Part shown: positions 1 to 11,747 of the stretch, piece by piece | Layout: every line of letters starts with the position of its first letter | Numbering within the stretch: the stretch's first letter is position 1 | Origin: Epiperipatus broadwayi | Taxonomy: Eukaryota; Onychophora; Udeonychophora; Euonychophora; Peripatidae | DNA length: 64,000 nt | Direction: 5' to 3' | NCBI GenBank assembly: GCA_028023455.1 | Contig: JAQFVV010000030.1 | Coordinates: 5,538,501-5,602,500, forward strand | Position numbers and translations under genes: made by a program | Notes under the pieces: generated by a model | The model's input: the letters and a program-made list of their open reading frames with translations, nothing else | Told to the model about the DNA's origin: nothing | Database searches by the model: none

Positions 1-62
1 TGAGTTTTGCCTGTTTTAATAACAGTTATAAGCAAGCATAAGAAATGGTGATCATGTGATGT
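1..62 (+). mobile_element. FHR element, 3' end only (cut by window edge)
   Basis: This is the right arm end (GAGTTTTGCCTGTTTTAATAA) followed by the family 3' tail (CATAAGAAATGGTGATCATG), the same block that closes the copies at 8955-9301 and 48565-48903. FHR is a label used here for a foldback hammerhead retroposon family. The body lies left of the window, so no target duplication can be checked. Confidence 0.8.
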
Positions 63-1163
63 TTATCTAGTTAATTAATCGCAATAATGATATAATATAT
101 AGCATATTATAAATAATTAGTTAAGTCCCAAATATGCTTTTTCCTCCTTAGTTTATGATATAAACTATTCAGATTTAATCTGTAAACTAGATCACTTTAA
201 TTAACCCCTTTTAGCATATTTTATGTATGCTAATTTATCAACTGGCATATAGTAGTTTTGCAAATCAAAACTAGATTTAGCGCATTAGTTTATTTTAATA
301 TTTGATACTTTGGAAAGCGTTATGAATGTGTCCTTATAAAGCACATACGTGCAATACGCCTTGCTATATATATTTCTTTATTAAAATGGGCTTCTGGTTT
401 AATGCCATCCCATTAGTATTAGTTCGGGCAGTTCTTTTTTAGAACTGGAACACGAGGGTCTATAACCGTATTTTAAGCTGCTCCAATCTCCTGAACTAAA
501 GGTTCTTTACATTTTGTGATAGCAAGTCATACAGCCCACAGGAACCGACTACTTGATACTAAATCCCATGAGTAATCGACATTTGGGCCCCAAAGCTTAT
601 TTAGTTTATGTAGCTGTAGTCTCTGAAGTTACACTGCAAATGATCAGTTCACCCTCCACACTATTATTATTCAGTTCAGCATTGATCTGAACCCCGGATC
701 TAGTTTATACAAAACAATCTGCATAGGGAACACATTTATTGCTCATTATGTAATTTTAATAAATAAGTTATATTTTATCATAGTCATTCTTGTAAACTTA
801 ATTCTTAGCAAACCTCATAGGAATGGCATAGCATAATTCAGGCACGAGTATAAATGGTAGATACTAATAATTGTAATAAAATTAAATGATTTAAAGTGCA
901 TTCTAAAGATGAGACCTTTTATCTAATTCACTCATCACTGTAAGATACCAGCGAGTGTAAATCCCAATGCACTTCCATTGTATTAATTAGCTTATAATTT
1001 AATAATTAAATATCTTAAAACTTATAATGTTTAGTGTATTATTCGGAATCCATCCTAAATCTTACCCCAAATCTATTCAAATTTAGTATTAATGATTAAT
1101 ATATGCATTATTTCAGTACGCCATATGTGTGTGTGTGTAGTTAATTTAGTATTAATTTAGCAG
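63..1163. other. Intergenic, no gene recognised
   Basis: No convincing reading frame is visible on either strand. The part from about 420 to 720 is noticeably less A+T-rich than its surroundings and could be a fragment of an unrecognised repeat. A short (GT)n run sits at about 1125-1137. Confidence 0.4.
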
Positions 1164-1379
1164 TTATTCCCCGAGTCCCGTACTCCACCCTTTGCTACTG
1201 CCGGCATGCGAATTAAAGAAGCCGAATGTAACCTCATATCTGTCACCCATAAGGTAGTAAATCATGGAGCGTTTGGTGAAGGAACTGAAGTGCAATCTGA
1301 TTCGAGGTCTCAACCCCTCATCTACATCAGCTTTGGGATAATTTGCCAAAACTCTGGATTTTGTTGCGTGAATGTACAA
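1164..1379 (-). CDS. Unrecognised 71-aa reading frame in a GC-richer patch
   Basis: The product is not recognised. The frame reads through segments such as LANYPKADVDEGLRPRIRL and RSMIYYLMGDRYEVTFGFF, and ends in a normal stop. Base composition is near 45% G+C against roughly 25-30% around it, and the residue mix is varied rather than the Lys/Asn/Ile/Phe-rich text of random frames here, so it may be a real exon or a piece of an element ORF. There is no ATG at the left limit used (a TTG); the frame stays open only four codons further upstream. No splice site was assigned with confidence. It may equally be a fossil. Confidence 0.3.
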   Translation of the reverse strand: MYIHATKSRVLANYPKADVDEGLRPRIRLHFSSFTKRSMIYYLMGDRYEVTFGFFNSHAGSSKGWSTGLGE

Positions 1380-1955
1380 ATATGACCATTACAATATATA
1401 CACATAGCCACTTACATGCAATGGAAACTTTTTATTATTATTACACAAAAATAAAGTGAATAATTTATTATGTATCTCACTTCTCTTATCAACTGTAAAA
1501 CTGGAGGAGAGGGGGGAGGCACAGGACACTAAATAATAAAATAACAGCACACAAAGAGCTTATAACATTTCATGCCAATCTTTTATTAATTGAAGAATTG
1601 AGGATATCTTTAACAAAAAAAATTCAAATACAAATTTAACAAAATTTAATTCTGAACATAGAAAAAAATGGACAATGTAATTTAAAATCAAACATTAAAT
1701 AATGCTTAAATGTTTCTGGGTTGTAATTTTATAACAAATAAGATCTGATTTCTATTTTCATTTTTAAATCTTTTGTTCAAGGTATAAATTCAATAAATGC
1801 AAGTTATAAAATATTTTGGAACAAATTGATAATTTTTGGGAGCACTTTTGGTAAAACATTTCTTTAAATAATAAAATTTCTTTTTAAAATTGAATTTATA
1901 AAAACAATAGTGGATGAACAGTTTTGACAAAGGCATTTATATTGGTCTTCTCGAT
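1380..1955. other. A+T-rich spacer left of the Merlin element
   Basis: No gene or repeat is recognised. The stretch is dominated by A/T runs, with a short purine-rich GGAGGAGAGGGGGGAGG tract near 1502-1518. Confidence 0.4.
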
Positions 1956-4124
1956 AATCATCTGAAATCCAGGCGTGGTTGCTTAATGGCGTTGATGTGT
2001 TTTAACACATAAAAATGCCGTTTCTGTGACCGGCCTTACGGCTAATACATTTATATTCTATTGGCCATTGCAGGCCACTTTACATGATGTTGCACAAAAA
2101 TATTATGGCCTGTTTTGTGCTTCGTGACTATTTATGCATATTCGCACTATTCATAGCTGATTACCGTATCGCTTGAGGGTGTTTTGATTCCAAGTGGACA
2201 CAACTTTTCAAATCTCCGTAACAGAGTAATATCATTTGTAGTTAAATAATGGTTCTGAATTACTAAGAATTGTCATATGGCCCCCACCCTTCCGTACAAA
2301 AATAGTAAGGTGTAAATAATTGGCAAAGGGTAGGTCCGAACACGCTTCGACAAAGTTCACGCACTAAGTCACATTTTAGCATGAAAATATATGAGACCAA
2401 TAAAATGGCTGAGAAGAACGTGCGATTTTTAAACTTTTCCGAATTGCCGACCACAGAAAGTGAGGCTATGTCCTTTTTCCAGGCACAATGTCCTCCCAAA
2501 TACCAGACAATGCGAGTATGGCGAGACAATGAAATTGTACGTCTGTAAACAATCTGGCAATTCCGATGTCCTTTGTGCTTGTGTAAGCGAAGGTATTCGA
2601 TTCAGAACAGCACTTGGTTGGAGGGCTCCAAAATAACGTTTCTGAAAGCTGTATGACTCATGTATTACTGGAGTCATGACCAGCTGTTGCTCGAAAACAT
2701 CCACTCAGAGCTGACATGTGCAGAAGTGCTGTGTCAGACTGGACAACTAGTTTGCGAGAGTTGTGTCACAAGAGCCTAGCATCCTGACCCTGCTGTCAAA
2801 TTAGCGGGTCCAGTTTGATAGTGGAGGTAGATGAGACTTTAATTGTAGAAAAACCCACCAGGGCAGGATACTTCCTCAACACCGGGTGTTCGGTGGAATT
2901 TTCTGCAAGAGTGACGAATGCTTTGTGCTCTCCATTCCATCTCGCTCTATGGCTACCCTCCTGCAATCCATCAAAGATAACATCAAGGCAGGATCAACAA
3001 TCTTCTCCGATTGTGGGAGGGGGTGCAAGACTGCAGAACTACAGGCTGCCGGGTTCCACCACCGATACCACTTTGTGGACCCTACCACAGGCGCTCATAC
3101 ACAAAACATCGAGCATCTTTAGGACCTGATGAAGCGGCGGAACAGAAAACGAAAAACTGCCAGGAACTTGCTGGACAACTACTTGGCAGAGTTCATATGG
3201 AGATGTCTGCGTAAGGATGAATACCTATTCCTCTCCATCTTATCTGACATGGCTGTCGCAAGCAAACAGTAGAGCAAGCAAGAGTTGTTGCGTGTCGTTT
3301 ATTCTATTTTATTGATTGTTACCATTTGCTCCTATTAACAACAAAGTTCGATTGTTTTTATTATACCCACCAATCAAATAATTCATAAAAATAAGTTCAA
3401 AAAGTCAAAAGTTGTGTAGTATTTTTTTTGTTGTTGTTGTATTTTATTAGAAATTGTCACAAATCTTTGGGTTATCTTTTTTCAGCGGGGTTAAAACAAA
3501 TTATTTTTGTTTAGTTCTATCCTTAATAATAATAACAAAGAAAGAAACCCCTCCAAAAAAGTAGTTTATCGTAAAAGCCAAAAAAAAAAAAAAAAAAGGT
3601 AATTCAAACAAAATTTATAAATAAAAGTAAAAAGGGGAAAAAGTTGTTGGAAAAAAAAGCAAATGTACTTTTTGTTAGAATTCTTTATCTGAGGATGGGG
3701 GTAGGGGGATTTCGGTAAAACAATTTTGCTGTTACTAATACAAAAGTTTCTTTTGATTTAATAAGAAGAAAAACAATTTAGTCAGAAAAAAAAAAAAAGG
3801 TAGAACAAAGTCGAAACAAGTTCAAAATAATTGTATTCTATTTTTTCGGCGGCGGGGGTCAAACAAGTTAGTTTTTTTCGTCGTGAGACAGTCAAAACTT
3901 TTAAAATCAGAAAAATAAACACAAAAAATATTTGTATTAAAAAAATAAAACGATGCAAATAACAAAAAATTAAATTAGCAAAATTTGTTTAAAAACAAAT
4001 AAAAAGACAAGGAAAAAAAGATAAAATGAAATATAAAAAAAAGTCGCAGCCCGGTAACGTTACATTTAATTGTTTTTACATAGCAACAACGCCATCAAAC
4101 GGCGTGCCCAGATTTCAGATGATT
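1956..4124 (+). mobile_element. Merlin-type DNA transposon (decayed)
   Basis: The ends are imperfect terminal inverted repeats. AATCATCTGAAATC at 1956-1969 matches the complement of 4111-4124, and the similarity continues inward to an ATGGCGTTG block, giving about 40 bp with mismatches. Between them is a broken transposase frame of the Merlin/IS1595 DDE family (2405-3272) followed by an A-rich non-coding part (about 3300-4060). Merlin elements normally make 8-9-bp target duplications; none is clear at either edge. The coding part is much richer in G+C than the host DNA. Confidence 0.75.
2405..3272 (+). pseudogene. Merlin transposase, disrupted
   Basis: The frame opens at an ATG (MAEKNVRFLNFSELPTTES) and is interrupted by at least two stops and two frameshifts. 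An N-terminal zinc-ribbon-like part (WQFRCPLCLCKRRYSIQ, then WLEGSKITFLKAV) precedes the DDE/ISXO2-like domain. The first catalytic Asp is in IVEVDETLI (about 2818-2844), the second in STIFSDCGRG (about 2992-3021), and the third region is FVDPTTGAHTQNIEHLW (about 3073-3123). The end reads FIWRCLRKDEYLFLSILSDM and then a stop. The order and spacing match the bacterial IS1595 and animal Merlin families, whose enzymes cut and paste DNA. This copy cannot make a full protein. Confidence 0.8.
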
Positions 4125-5432
4125 GCTGTTTTCTCTCTATTATTCAATAAAGTTTTACTTGAATATTTTATTGTTAAAGTTACTAAAATCTAATAAATTT
4201 AACTACAAATATGTATTTATTTAGAAATAAAGACTTTATTTTACAAAAAAAAAAAAATAATAATAATAAAATAATTATATATAAAATTTATTTTTGTTCT
4301 CATGATGAAAACACAATGAAATACAAGTGCAGTAACTTTGTTTCAACTATGCACAGTATGTGTACTCTCTTATTTCTTAATGGCTACAAATAATTTTATT
4401 TTTTAATCCCAGAAATTCCTGACATTTAAGTATTGTATTTAGAACTAACAATTCATAAAAAATCATTTTTCAATTAAAATTTTTATCATTTAAAGTTTAA
4501 GCGATGTTTTCAGTACCTTTGAACGACTGAAAGAATAAATGTAGTAAAGTTAAATATTAATAGAGTCATGGTAATATCAGGAATTTGAATATGTAGTGAT
4601 GTTAAATGGTTATTTTATTACATAGAAAACTGATGAAAAAATAATGTTCATAAGTACAAAAAGCAAATTGAAATTTTTTTAAATTAACTTTTTTGAGTAC
4701 ATTCTTGGTTTTTTTAGCATCACTTCTGATTTATATTTATATTCCCACACTACTGCAAGAAGGTAGTCTTTCTAAGCATGTAACAATTAATTTGTTTTAG
4801 ATCTTATATTTTTAATAAATGGCAACTAGAATCATTGGAAATCATAAAATTTCATATTCTAACACAAAATTACATACCTGCTTTATCCTTTTCTACTGAG
4901 CTGTCAAAGAGAAAATATGTTTTTATTCTTATTTTTTCAATCATATGCTTTACTAAATTTAAAAAATTAATTTTTCACTGCGAAATAAAACTCTAATGCT
5001 AAGCTATAATTTTTATTATTTTTTTATAATATACTTTATATATTAAAACATTTCAATGTAATGTAATTTTTTTTTTTGTATTGAAACATTTAAAAAATTT
5101 AGGCTTTCAATATTATTAAATATATTATTTAATTTATATATATATATATTATGCTTAAATTGTCTTTAAAAAATATATTTTATAAATAATTTTAAAATTT
5201 TTTATTTTATATTTCATACATTAAAATATTCTTAGATTGAAAATTTTCAAGATGTTAAACTTTAGATATTTAACGTAAGTTTTTGATATTTTTAATATAA
5301 ATAATTCACATGCAATAATGTTTTAGAATTTCTATTTTATATATGCCAGTTTATACACATAGAATCCTTTTTTCTATTAAAAAATAATATTTTTTTAGTT
5401 CTATACTCATATTAAAAATGCCCAAGCATTTT
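4125..5432. other. A+T-rich DNA, no gene seen
   Basis: Long A/T tracts with stops in all frames. No exon of the PRP4 kinase homologue was recognised here on the minus strand, although it could lie within this gene's span. Confidence 0.4.
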
Positions 5433-5570
5433 ATAATATTCACATAAATGTTCTAGACATTTATACAGAAAAGATAGTCTATATAATTTAAATTTGGCTT
5501 TTTTATATAATTTAAATTATGTAGACTACCTTTTCTGTATGAATGTCCATAACATTTGTGTGAATATTAC
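5433..5570. repeat. Short palindromic MITE-like repeat
   Basis: The left half (ATAATATTCACATAAATGTT..., through ACAGAAAAGATAGTCTATATA) is repeated in inverted orientation on the right (GTAGACTACCTTTTCTGT ... TTTGTGTGAATATTAC). Arms are about 60 bp with a short A/T centre. It has no coding capacity, and no target duplication is clear. Confidence 0.6.
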
Positions 5571-6965
5571 AATTATCCAGAAAAAAAAATTGTTGGTATT
5601 GAAGCATTTTACAATAAATACCAGTTAATTTTGTTTAATTAATAATATAGTACTGTACCAAAATACTTTTAATATTTCTGGTAATTCATAATTATTGTTA
5701 TTAATGATTATCAATGATCAAAAAAAATTGTTATTCCTAACCAAGACTTCTGAATTATTAGTTATAAACTATACTTAAAAAGTAGAAAAACACACACTCA
5801 AATGCTATTATACAAGAGTCAACAGATATCATGTCACACTCATTTTGTTGATGAATTAGGAGTAATAAGTTGATATACATTGCATTAAGTATATCTGCAT
5901 CTACACTGTTTGAAGAGGATCATAACAAATATATATAAATATATACAGTATTCATCAAAACGTAAGATCTCACATCAAATTTTCTACCAATATGATTGGG
6001 GAAATTTTATTAATGCAATTATCATTTTAACTTTAGGGTATGCTAATCTATAATCTGTACAAATAATCTGTATCTGTAAATGCTAATGTAATATTTACTT
6101 TTTTACATTTTGATACTTCAATGATCTGAACATAAATGCATCTTTATTCCTTTATAGTGATTTTTTTTGTCTAAACAAAAGTGTACATGATAATCAACCC
6201 GTGTTTTATGCACAAATTCTTTAACAATACATAGAATTTACAGAGCTAATACTATTTTCAATATTTACACCATAGTTACTATTCCTATCAATATATACAT
6301 AAATTTTAGTTTTCAAAAAAAAAAAAAGGTCTTTCATAGCAAATAATACTATTTAACATAGAATAATTTTTTTGTCTGATCTTTTTAAACCCAAATAAAG
6401 CATAAGCAATGGTAAAATAAACACAGGTTCCATTGTTTCATATCATTAGCCCTTCAATTACACCTCTAAAAATTCCAAGAATAAAAAAAGTTAATAATCT
6501 CACACAATAATCTGTCCTTGGGGGGGACGATGACTGTAACCAACTATCTTTTCAATTAAACATCATTCCTCTGCAAGATGTTATATTAAGAGTAGTTACG
6601 TTAATTTTAAAGCGCGGCTGTTTCTTATTTAAAAGGACTGTCCTATGTTCAAGTCTGAAAAGACTCCAATAAATAAAATTCATATATTCTACATATTAAA
6701 TTTATAATAAAAAATATTTACCTTTATTATTAGCATTACCATCACCATTGCTGATATTCTAACTATTGTTTCATTTTAGGAACAGTCAGCCAGGGATAAT
6801 AATGTAGCCGAATTTAGCTTAACGGGCACATTTTTATCACTTTCCTCCACATTTATAGTATCAGGGAAATTCTTACAAATGGCTGACCAAACATAATCAC
6901 TTGCAAAGTAAAATTTCTGTAAGGAAATCCAGTTCCAAACTGAACATCACGGATTATTCTGCCAT
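5571..6965. other. A+T-rich DNA, no gene seen
   Basis: No convincing exon on either strand. The stretch at about 6780-6965 is slightly less A+T-rich but shows no family resemblance I can name. Confidence 0.35.
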
Positions 6966-7044
6966 AAAACAATAAACATCACATGACCACCACCTCTTAT
7001 GCTGTGTGTGGCAATATGTATAGTGAGTTTTGGCTGTTTTAACA
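6966..7044 (-). mobile_element. FHR element, 79-bp internally deleted copy
   Basis: Only the tail (complement of the CATAAG...GGTGATCATGTGATGTTT block, here AAACATCACATGACC) and one arm end (GGCAATATGTATAGTGAGTTTTGGCTGTTTTAAC) remain. It is bracketed by a perfect 13-bp direct repeat, ATTATTCTGCCAT, at 6953-6965 and 7045-7057, which fixes both element ends exactly. Confidence 0.85.
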
Positions 7045-7057
7045 ATTATTCTGCCAT

Positions 7058-7783
7058 GTTGCAAATTCATAATTAACGTCTGCTAAATATGACTTCATCA
7101 TTATTTTATAAACATTGAGAACTTGTATATATTAAAAAATTTTCATAAGAATTGTTGAAATATAATTAAAAAATGGAAGTGTGATTATACAAACATATAT
7201 ATCCATTACTACAGTTATTAAAAAGAGATGCTTAATGGGAAGACAACATTCATAATGATCAGGCATTTTATTAAGTGAATGAAGATATTTGAAGTTTAAA
7301 AAACTATATTGGAAACAATAGCTAGCCTTTGATAAGATTGACCCACAAGTTAATGAAATATATTTTAAAGTTAGTGAAATGATGGAGAAAGGTAAAATAA
7401 TGAGAAAAAAAAAACAATAGCTAAACAAATTTTTACCAGGATTATTCTGAATTTGAAATTAAGGAAAAGGCTGAGAATCTGAAAGATATATTTATACATC
7501 ATTATGTATACACTATTGTAGAATATCATTAAATAATTATAAAAATTAATCAATTTTACAAAAAAAAAAGACTTTTTAAAAATAAACAGGCAATATTTTA
7601 AATTAGAACCCCCTCCCCCTTTAATGAATAATTGGAATAATTTGATTTAGTTAATACCAATGTTATGATGACCAAGCTTTATTCAACTCATCTTAGAAAC
7701 ATATTGCTAAGATAACCAAATCAATAATTTCCATCAGAAAACAGATCAATAAATTAAAACTAGTAAAATGTAAATTTTCTTAC
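7058..7783. other. Presumed intron of the PRP4 kinase homologue
   Basis: The sequence follows the splice donor at 7782-7783 (minus strand GTAAGAAAAT). It is A+T-rich with no recognisable downstream exon. Confidence 0.4.
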
Positions 7784-8518
7784 CTAGGTGAAGAGCTTCT
7801 TTTTTGAGATGTTTCGGTATGCCTTTTTATTTCAGGAGATTTACTGTGTTTTTTAGATGAAATTTGAGGTATTTTATTTTCAGGTTTTTTTGGTGATCGA
7901 TTTTCTTTAGATGATTCTTTAGATCTGTTTCTAAAAATTTTAGCTGAATCATGAGTCTCTTCCCTGGGAGATTTGCTCCTTTTAAAATCAGACTTATATG
8001 TGCGATAATCATTTGGTGATTTACTTCTAGTCCTATGAGACACATTTTTGTGCCTGAGTTCTTTTGAATCAATTTTAGGTGATAGTGAATGTTCAGATTT
8101 TTTTGAACTCTCCTCAATTTTTTTGACTGGAAGTATAATTTCTCCTTCTTCTTCTGATGAAGTTCCATAATCTTGAGCAATAAGCATAATACCAGCATTT
8201 TGTTTTCCTTCTCCTAATAAACTTGCTTCTTTTGCTAATTTTTCTTCTAAAATTTGCCGTTGTTTTTCCAATGCTTCTAAATTATCTTCATCAATCTCAC
8301 CATCTTCCAATTTAATCTTTTTAGCTCTACTCTGATCTATTTGATGTTTTTCACTTTTTCTCTTTTTGCGTTTACGTTTATGCTTACGTTTACGATCATC
8401 ATGACCAGTAGAGCTTTTATGTTTATGTTTGCGGCGTCTTTTCTTTTTATTTTTATGCGCATGTTTAGTTTTGTTTACTTCTAATATTTCTATTTCAGGA
8501 TCTGAAGAACTACTTCCA
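7784..8518 (-). CDS. PRPF4B: PRP4 kinase homologue, second coding exon (N-terminal Arg/Ser/Lys-rich region)
   Basis: This exon encodes the N-terminal non-kinase region of pre-mRNA processing factor 4 kinase, a nuclear Ser/Thr kinase acting on the spliceosomal tri-snRNP. A very basic stretch (KKKRRRKHKHKSS, RKRKHKRKRKKRK) comes first. The family block follows: SRAKKIKLEDGEIDEDNLEA, LEKQRQILEEKLAKEASLL, AQDYGTSSEEEGEIILP. An SR/SP-rich tail ends at KRSSSPR. The acceptor (TTTTTAG) lies just upstream of 8518 and the donor CCTAG|GTAAGA at 7784/7783. Joined to the exon at 14628-14716, the frame runs unbroken for about 274 residues. The vertebrate protein is about 1000 residues with a C-terminal kinase, so most of this gene, including the kinase domain, must lie further left and mostly outside the window. 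Confidence 0.85.
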
Positions 8519-8954
8519 CTAAAAATATATATATAAACAAAATCAGCTGAAAACAAAATAATTCTAATACTAAATATACAAATTAATTCAATTAAAAATT
8601 ACATAAAAAGTGAATTCAATACATGTAATAAAACAAACTTTGCTATTTAAAAAAATTATTACTAAGAATATCTATAATTAAACTAATCCTGAAAAGTAAA
8701 AATAAAAACAATGACTGTTTTCAGTGAAAATAGTAAATATTTGACTAAAATATATAACATTTTCCATTGATTTCAGCTTTTATTATAAGAACACAATGTT
8801 TCTAATAAATAAAGTTTTTTTTATCTATATTTAAAAGAATATTCATACCATAAAATGCAGAAAAAAATAACATGAACATTCATTATTTAAAACATTATCT
8901 GAAAAATTACGCAATCCTCACACCAAAAATTACATTAACTATTTTTAGTACACT

Positions 8955-9301
8955 GAAACAGGCAAAACTCTAATAAGCTTGGATTGAAAATATTAAGTGT
9001 TTTCAGTTTAAGACTCATAGTTTGTAGTTAAATAGAGATAAAAAGTGGCTACTGGAGGGCTGCATTAGATTCTAAGATCTAGATGCAGTGCTCTTAGATC
9101 CAAGGCTCCTCACTGATGAAGGCCACAAGCCAGAAACTAGTCTGGGGATATTGGATGAGTAGGCACTCAGTGGGGATTTTATGCACAAGCCTTCTGGCAT
9201 CCACTGATTACTTTGGCTTGCACTGAATGACAATACGTATGGAGACTTTTGCCTGTTTTAATAACAGTTATACGCAAGCATAAGAAATGGTGATCATGTG
9301 A
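8955..9301 (+). mobile_element. FHR element, 347-bp copy in the PRP4 kinase intron
   Basis: It starts GAAACAGGCAAAACTC and ends with the family tail GAAATGGTGATCATGTGA. A 15-bp direct repeat with one mismatch flanks it: TATTTTTAGTACACT at 8940-8954 and TATTTTTAGTGCACT at 9302-9316. The left arm has been replaced by unrelated sequence, and the right arm keeps an apparently intact hammerhead motif (9098-9156). It sits within the large intron, in the antisense direction to the gene. Confidence 0.85.
9098..9156 (+). ncRNA. Candidate type I hammerhead ribozyme (FHR family)
   Basis: The core is CTGATGA (9113-9119) ... GAA (9133-9135). Stem II is GGC/GCC (9121-9123 with 9129-9131) closing a CACAA loop, with an A on each side. 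Stem III is only AC/GU (9136-9137 with 9140-9141) around UA. The expected cleavage triplet is GUC, cutting after C9142. Stem I is in two parts: UGGGGA (9143-9148) with UCCUCA (9107-9112), then UUGGAU (9151-9156) with AUCCAA (9098-9103), separated by a 3x2 internal loop. The unpaired A9120/A9132 next to the core departs from the usual G-C closing pair. Very short stem III is known for Penelope-associated hammerheads, which cleave best as dimers. Confidence 0.65.
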
Positions 9302-10499
9302 TATTTTTAGTGCACTAATTATTACACTGAAATATTATTTGTTTTTAAAAGCAATCACAATTCATCTTCAAAGATTTATGCAGTAAAAAAAATAATAATT
9401 TTAAAAACACACACATTCTTGATTGCAGAACATCTTTGAATAATTGTAAAATATATGAACATATTATACAAAAATAATTCAAATATTAAAAATAATGGAT
9501 ACCATCGAAGTAATATGTTGGAATTAGTAATTGAAAAGAATAAAAAATTGCACAATGGTAATGGAAACTAGAATATTGTAATAGGATAGGAAAAACATAA
9601 AATTATAAATTATGAATTACAGGTTAAAAAGTGGAATTTTTGTAGAAATATGGTAATAATAATAATTATATAGTTTAAAAATCTCAAAAGGATTTTTACA
9701 CGTGACAATGGTAGAACGGTAGATTTCAATCATTTTGAATATAGACTCAGATTAGATTAAAGAAAGTATTAAGAATACAAATGTGCTTTCAAAAATTGAT
9801 ATAGATTCACAGCATAAATTATTAGTGGCAAAACATATTACCCTTTTAAAAGAAAACAAAAGGTAATCAAGTATGAAATGGGTTAGTAAAAATTTGAAAA
9901 AGAGATATTGCAAACAATTTTTCAAATTTATTAAATAAAAAAGTATAAATAATTGGTTAAATGATAGACTTAATTTAAACCAAAGATTAAATTAGTTCAA
10001 GAAAATTTAAGATATAGGTTTGATAGTAGGTTATGAGAATTAGCATTGCAAAGATTAATAAAATAATAGGAAAAATATATATAAATAATGACATGAAAAA
10101 AAATTACATATAAGTGATGTAAAATAGAAATGGTGAGAATAAAACTGATAAAAGCAAGCAAGTGTAGTTAGGGAATGTAAAAGGAAAAATTTCAGAGATG
10201 TATTTAATAAAATAGAATAAAACCAATTAGCTGCAAAAGGAAGTTTACTGATAATTGAAAAGAGACACTTTAAATACTCCTTGAAATCTTAATATGATAG
10301 TTGTTAAGTGAAACATCAGTGAGTTTTCTTGAAGCCAAACAAATGTGTGATTGAATGATCTTTTTTTTTAAATAGATATTTATAATCATGATAGATATAA
10401 CTAGATCAAGATCAGCATGTATCAGCCAAAAGTGGAAGGTACTAGAAGAATATTCTGTCTATGGATTTAGATTGCCATTCTATGTTGATCTTTGGTTTA

Positions 10500-11370
10500 C
10501 ATATAATATCTACAACTGCAGATCACTTTCAATAGAAAAAAAATTGCACAAATTAGAAAAACTATCTAATATCATTTGGGATATGGAGTGTGTAAAGTTA
10601 GAAGAAAAGATGAAGAGACAATTGATTTGAAAAGTAGACATACTTTATTATAAAGGTGTACATATTAAAAACACAAGTAGAGTGGGTTTCATTATAGATA
10701 AAAAATGGAAGAATAAAATTATGGAGATTGGTGATATATAGAGTGGCAAGATTAGTAATGTTCAATGAATTTTCTCAGAAAAAATATAATCGAGATTGAT
10801 AATCATAAATAGAAGAAGTTAACAATTACATATACCTTGGTCAAATTATTAATACAGAAACATAATGAATAAAATCAGTCAGAATTAAATTTAAATGGAG
10901 TTCTTTTGATGAAAATAAATTAGTATTAAAAGAAAATATGCTTTGTGTTTGAAAAGCAAAGTTTTTAATACAAGTGTTTTAACAGTTCCTACTTACTGAT
11001 GTGGGATTTGAGCATTTAATAGGAGAGCAATACTACTCATAGAAGTTTGGAGAGATGTATAGTAGGGGTAATGAGATCGAAAATGAAGTACAAGGAGGAG
11101 AGAACAAACAAGTATCATTGACATCATGAAAGAATTAGAAAACTGAAATGGATACAGTGTTAGAAGAGATAATAATAGATGACAAATTTATGCTTTAAAT
11201 TTGATTCCAAAAGATTGAAAAAAATCTAAAAAGAGATCATGGGATATGGATGATTGAAATAGAGCAGTTTTCTGGTGTGTTGTGGAAAAGAGAGGCTAGA
11301 AATCACAGAAACTGGATTAAACTTGGAAAGGCCATCCTGCAATGGAACAATAATGATTAAAAATTATTAT
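10500..11370 (+). mobile_element. RTE-type non-LTR retrotransposon, internally deleted copy
   Basis: Text matching the endonuclease start of the larger RTE at 26.3-29.3 kb (NCRSLSIEKKLHKLEKL, then the counterpart of ...GVGFIINKEWKNNIVEI) runs to about 10770. It then jumps to the C-terminal region (counterpart of VNSYKYLGQIINTDGN at about 10815-10870) and continues to the conserved 3' end near 11370. The catalytic endonuclease Asn/Asp part and the whole polymerase core are missing, so this copy is inert. It lies in the PRP4 kinase intron on the opposite strand. Confidence 0.75.
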
Positions 11371-11747
11371 GATGAATAAAACAAATTAGATGAGAAAAAC
11401 AAGAAGTTATTTTAAAAAAAGGTGAAAAATAATCTACTGAAAAAATACTAAAGTATATTAAATGATTTATAATAATCATTTATATTAACTGAAAATAATT
11501 TGGTTAATATGAATAAAATAGGTTATGCAATAATGACATAATAAAACAATAGATGATAGTTTCTAAAAGCTTAGAGAAAGGATGAAGGTAAAAAAGAACA
11601 CAAAAATTGAAAGAATTAGTTGATGATTATAACATAATATATAAGATGGCAGTAGATTTTCTTTTAACATTTGATTTCATCAGACAAAAGGACAGTGCAA
11701 TATAATTAATATGAAGCTTTTAAAAGATGTGAAATTAATTGCATTTA

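Noticed and set aside
420-720. A mitochondrial fragment (NUMT)
   Set aside because: The base composition changes here, but no rRNA or mitochondrial protein signature could be recognised.
7827-8198. A 123-codon minus-strand frame in another phase
   Set aside because: It overlaps the PRP4 kinase exon in a shifted frame and is Lys/Leu-rich text without family similarity.
8955-9301. FHR as an ordinary TIR transposon (MITE)
   Set aside because: The element extends past the inverted repeat by a one-sided tail, the duplications vary from 10 to 15 bp, and tail-only insertions exist.
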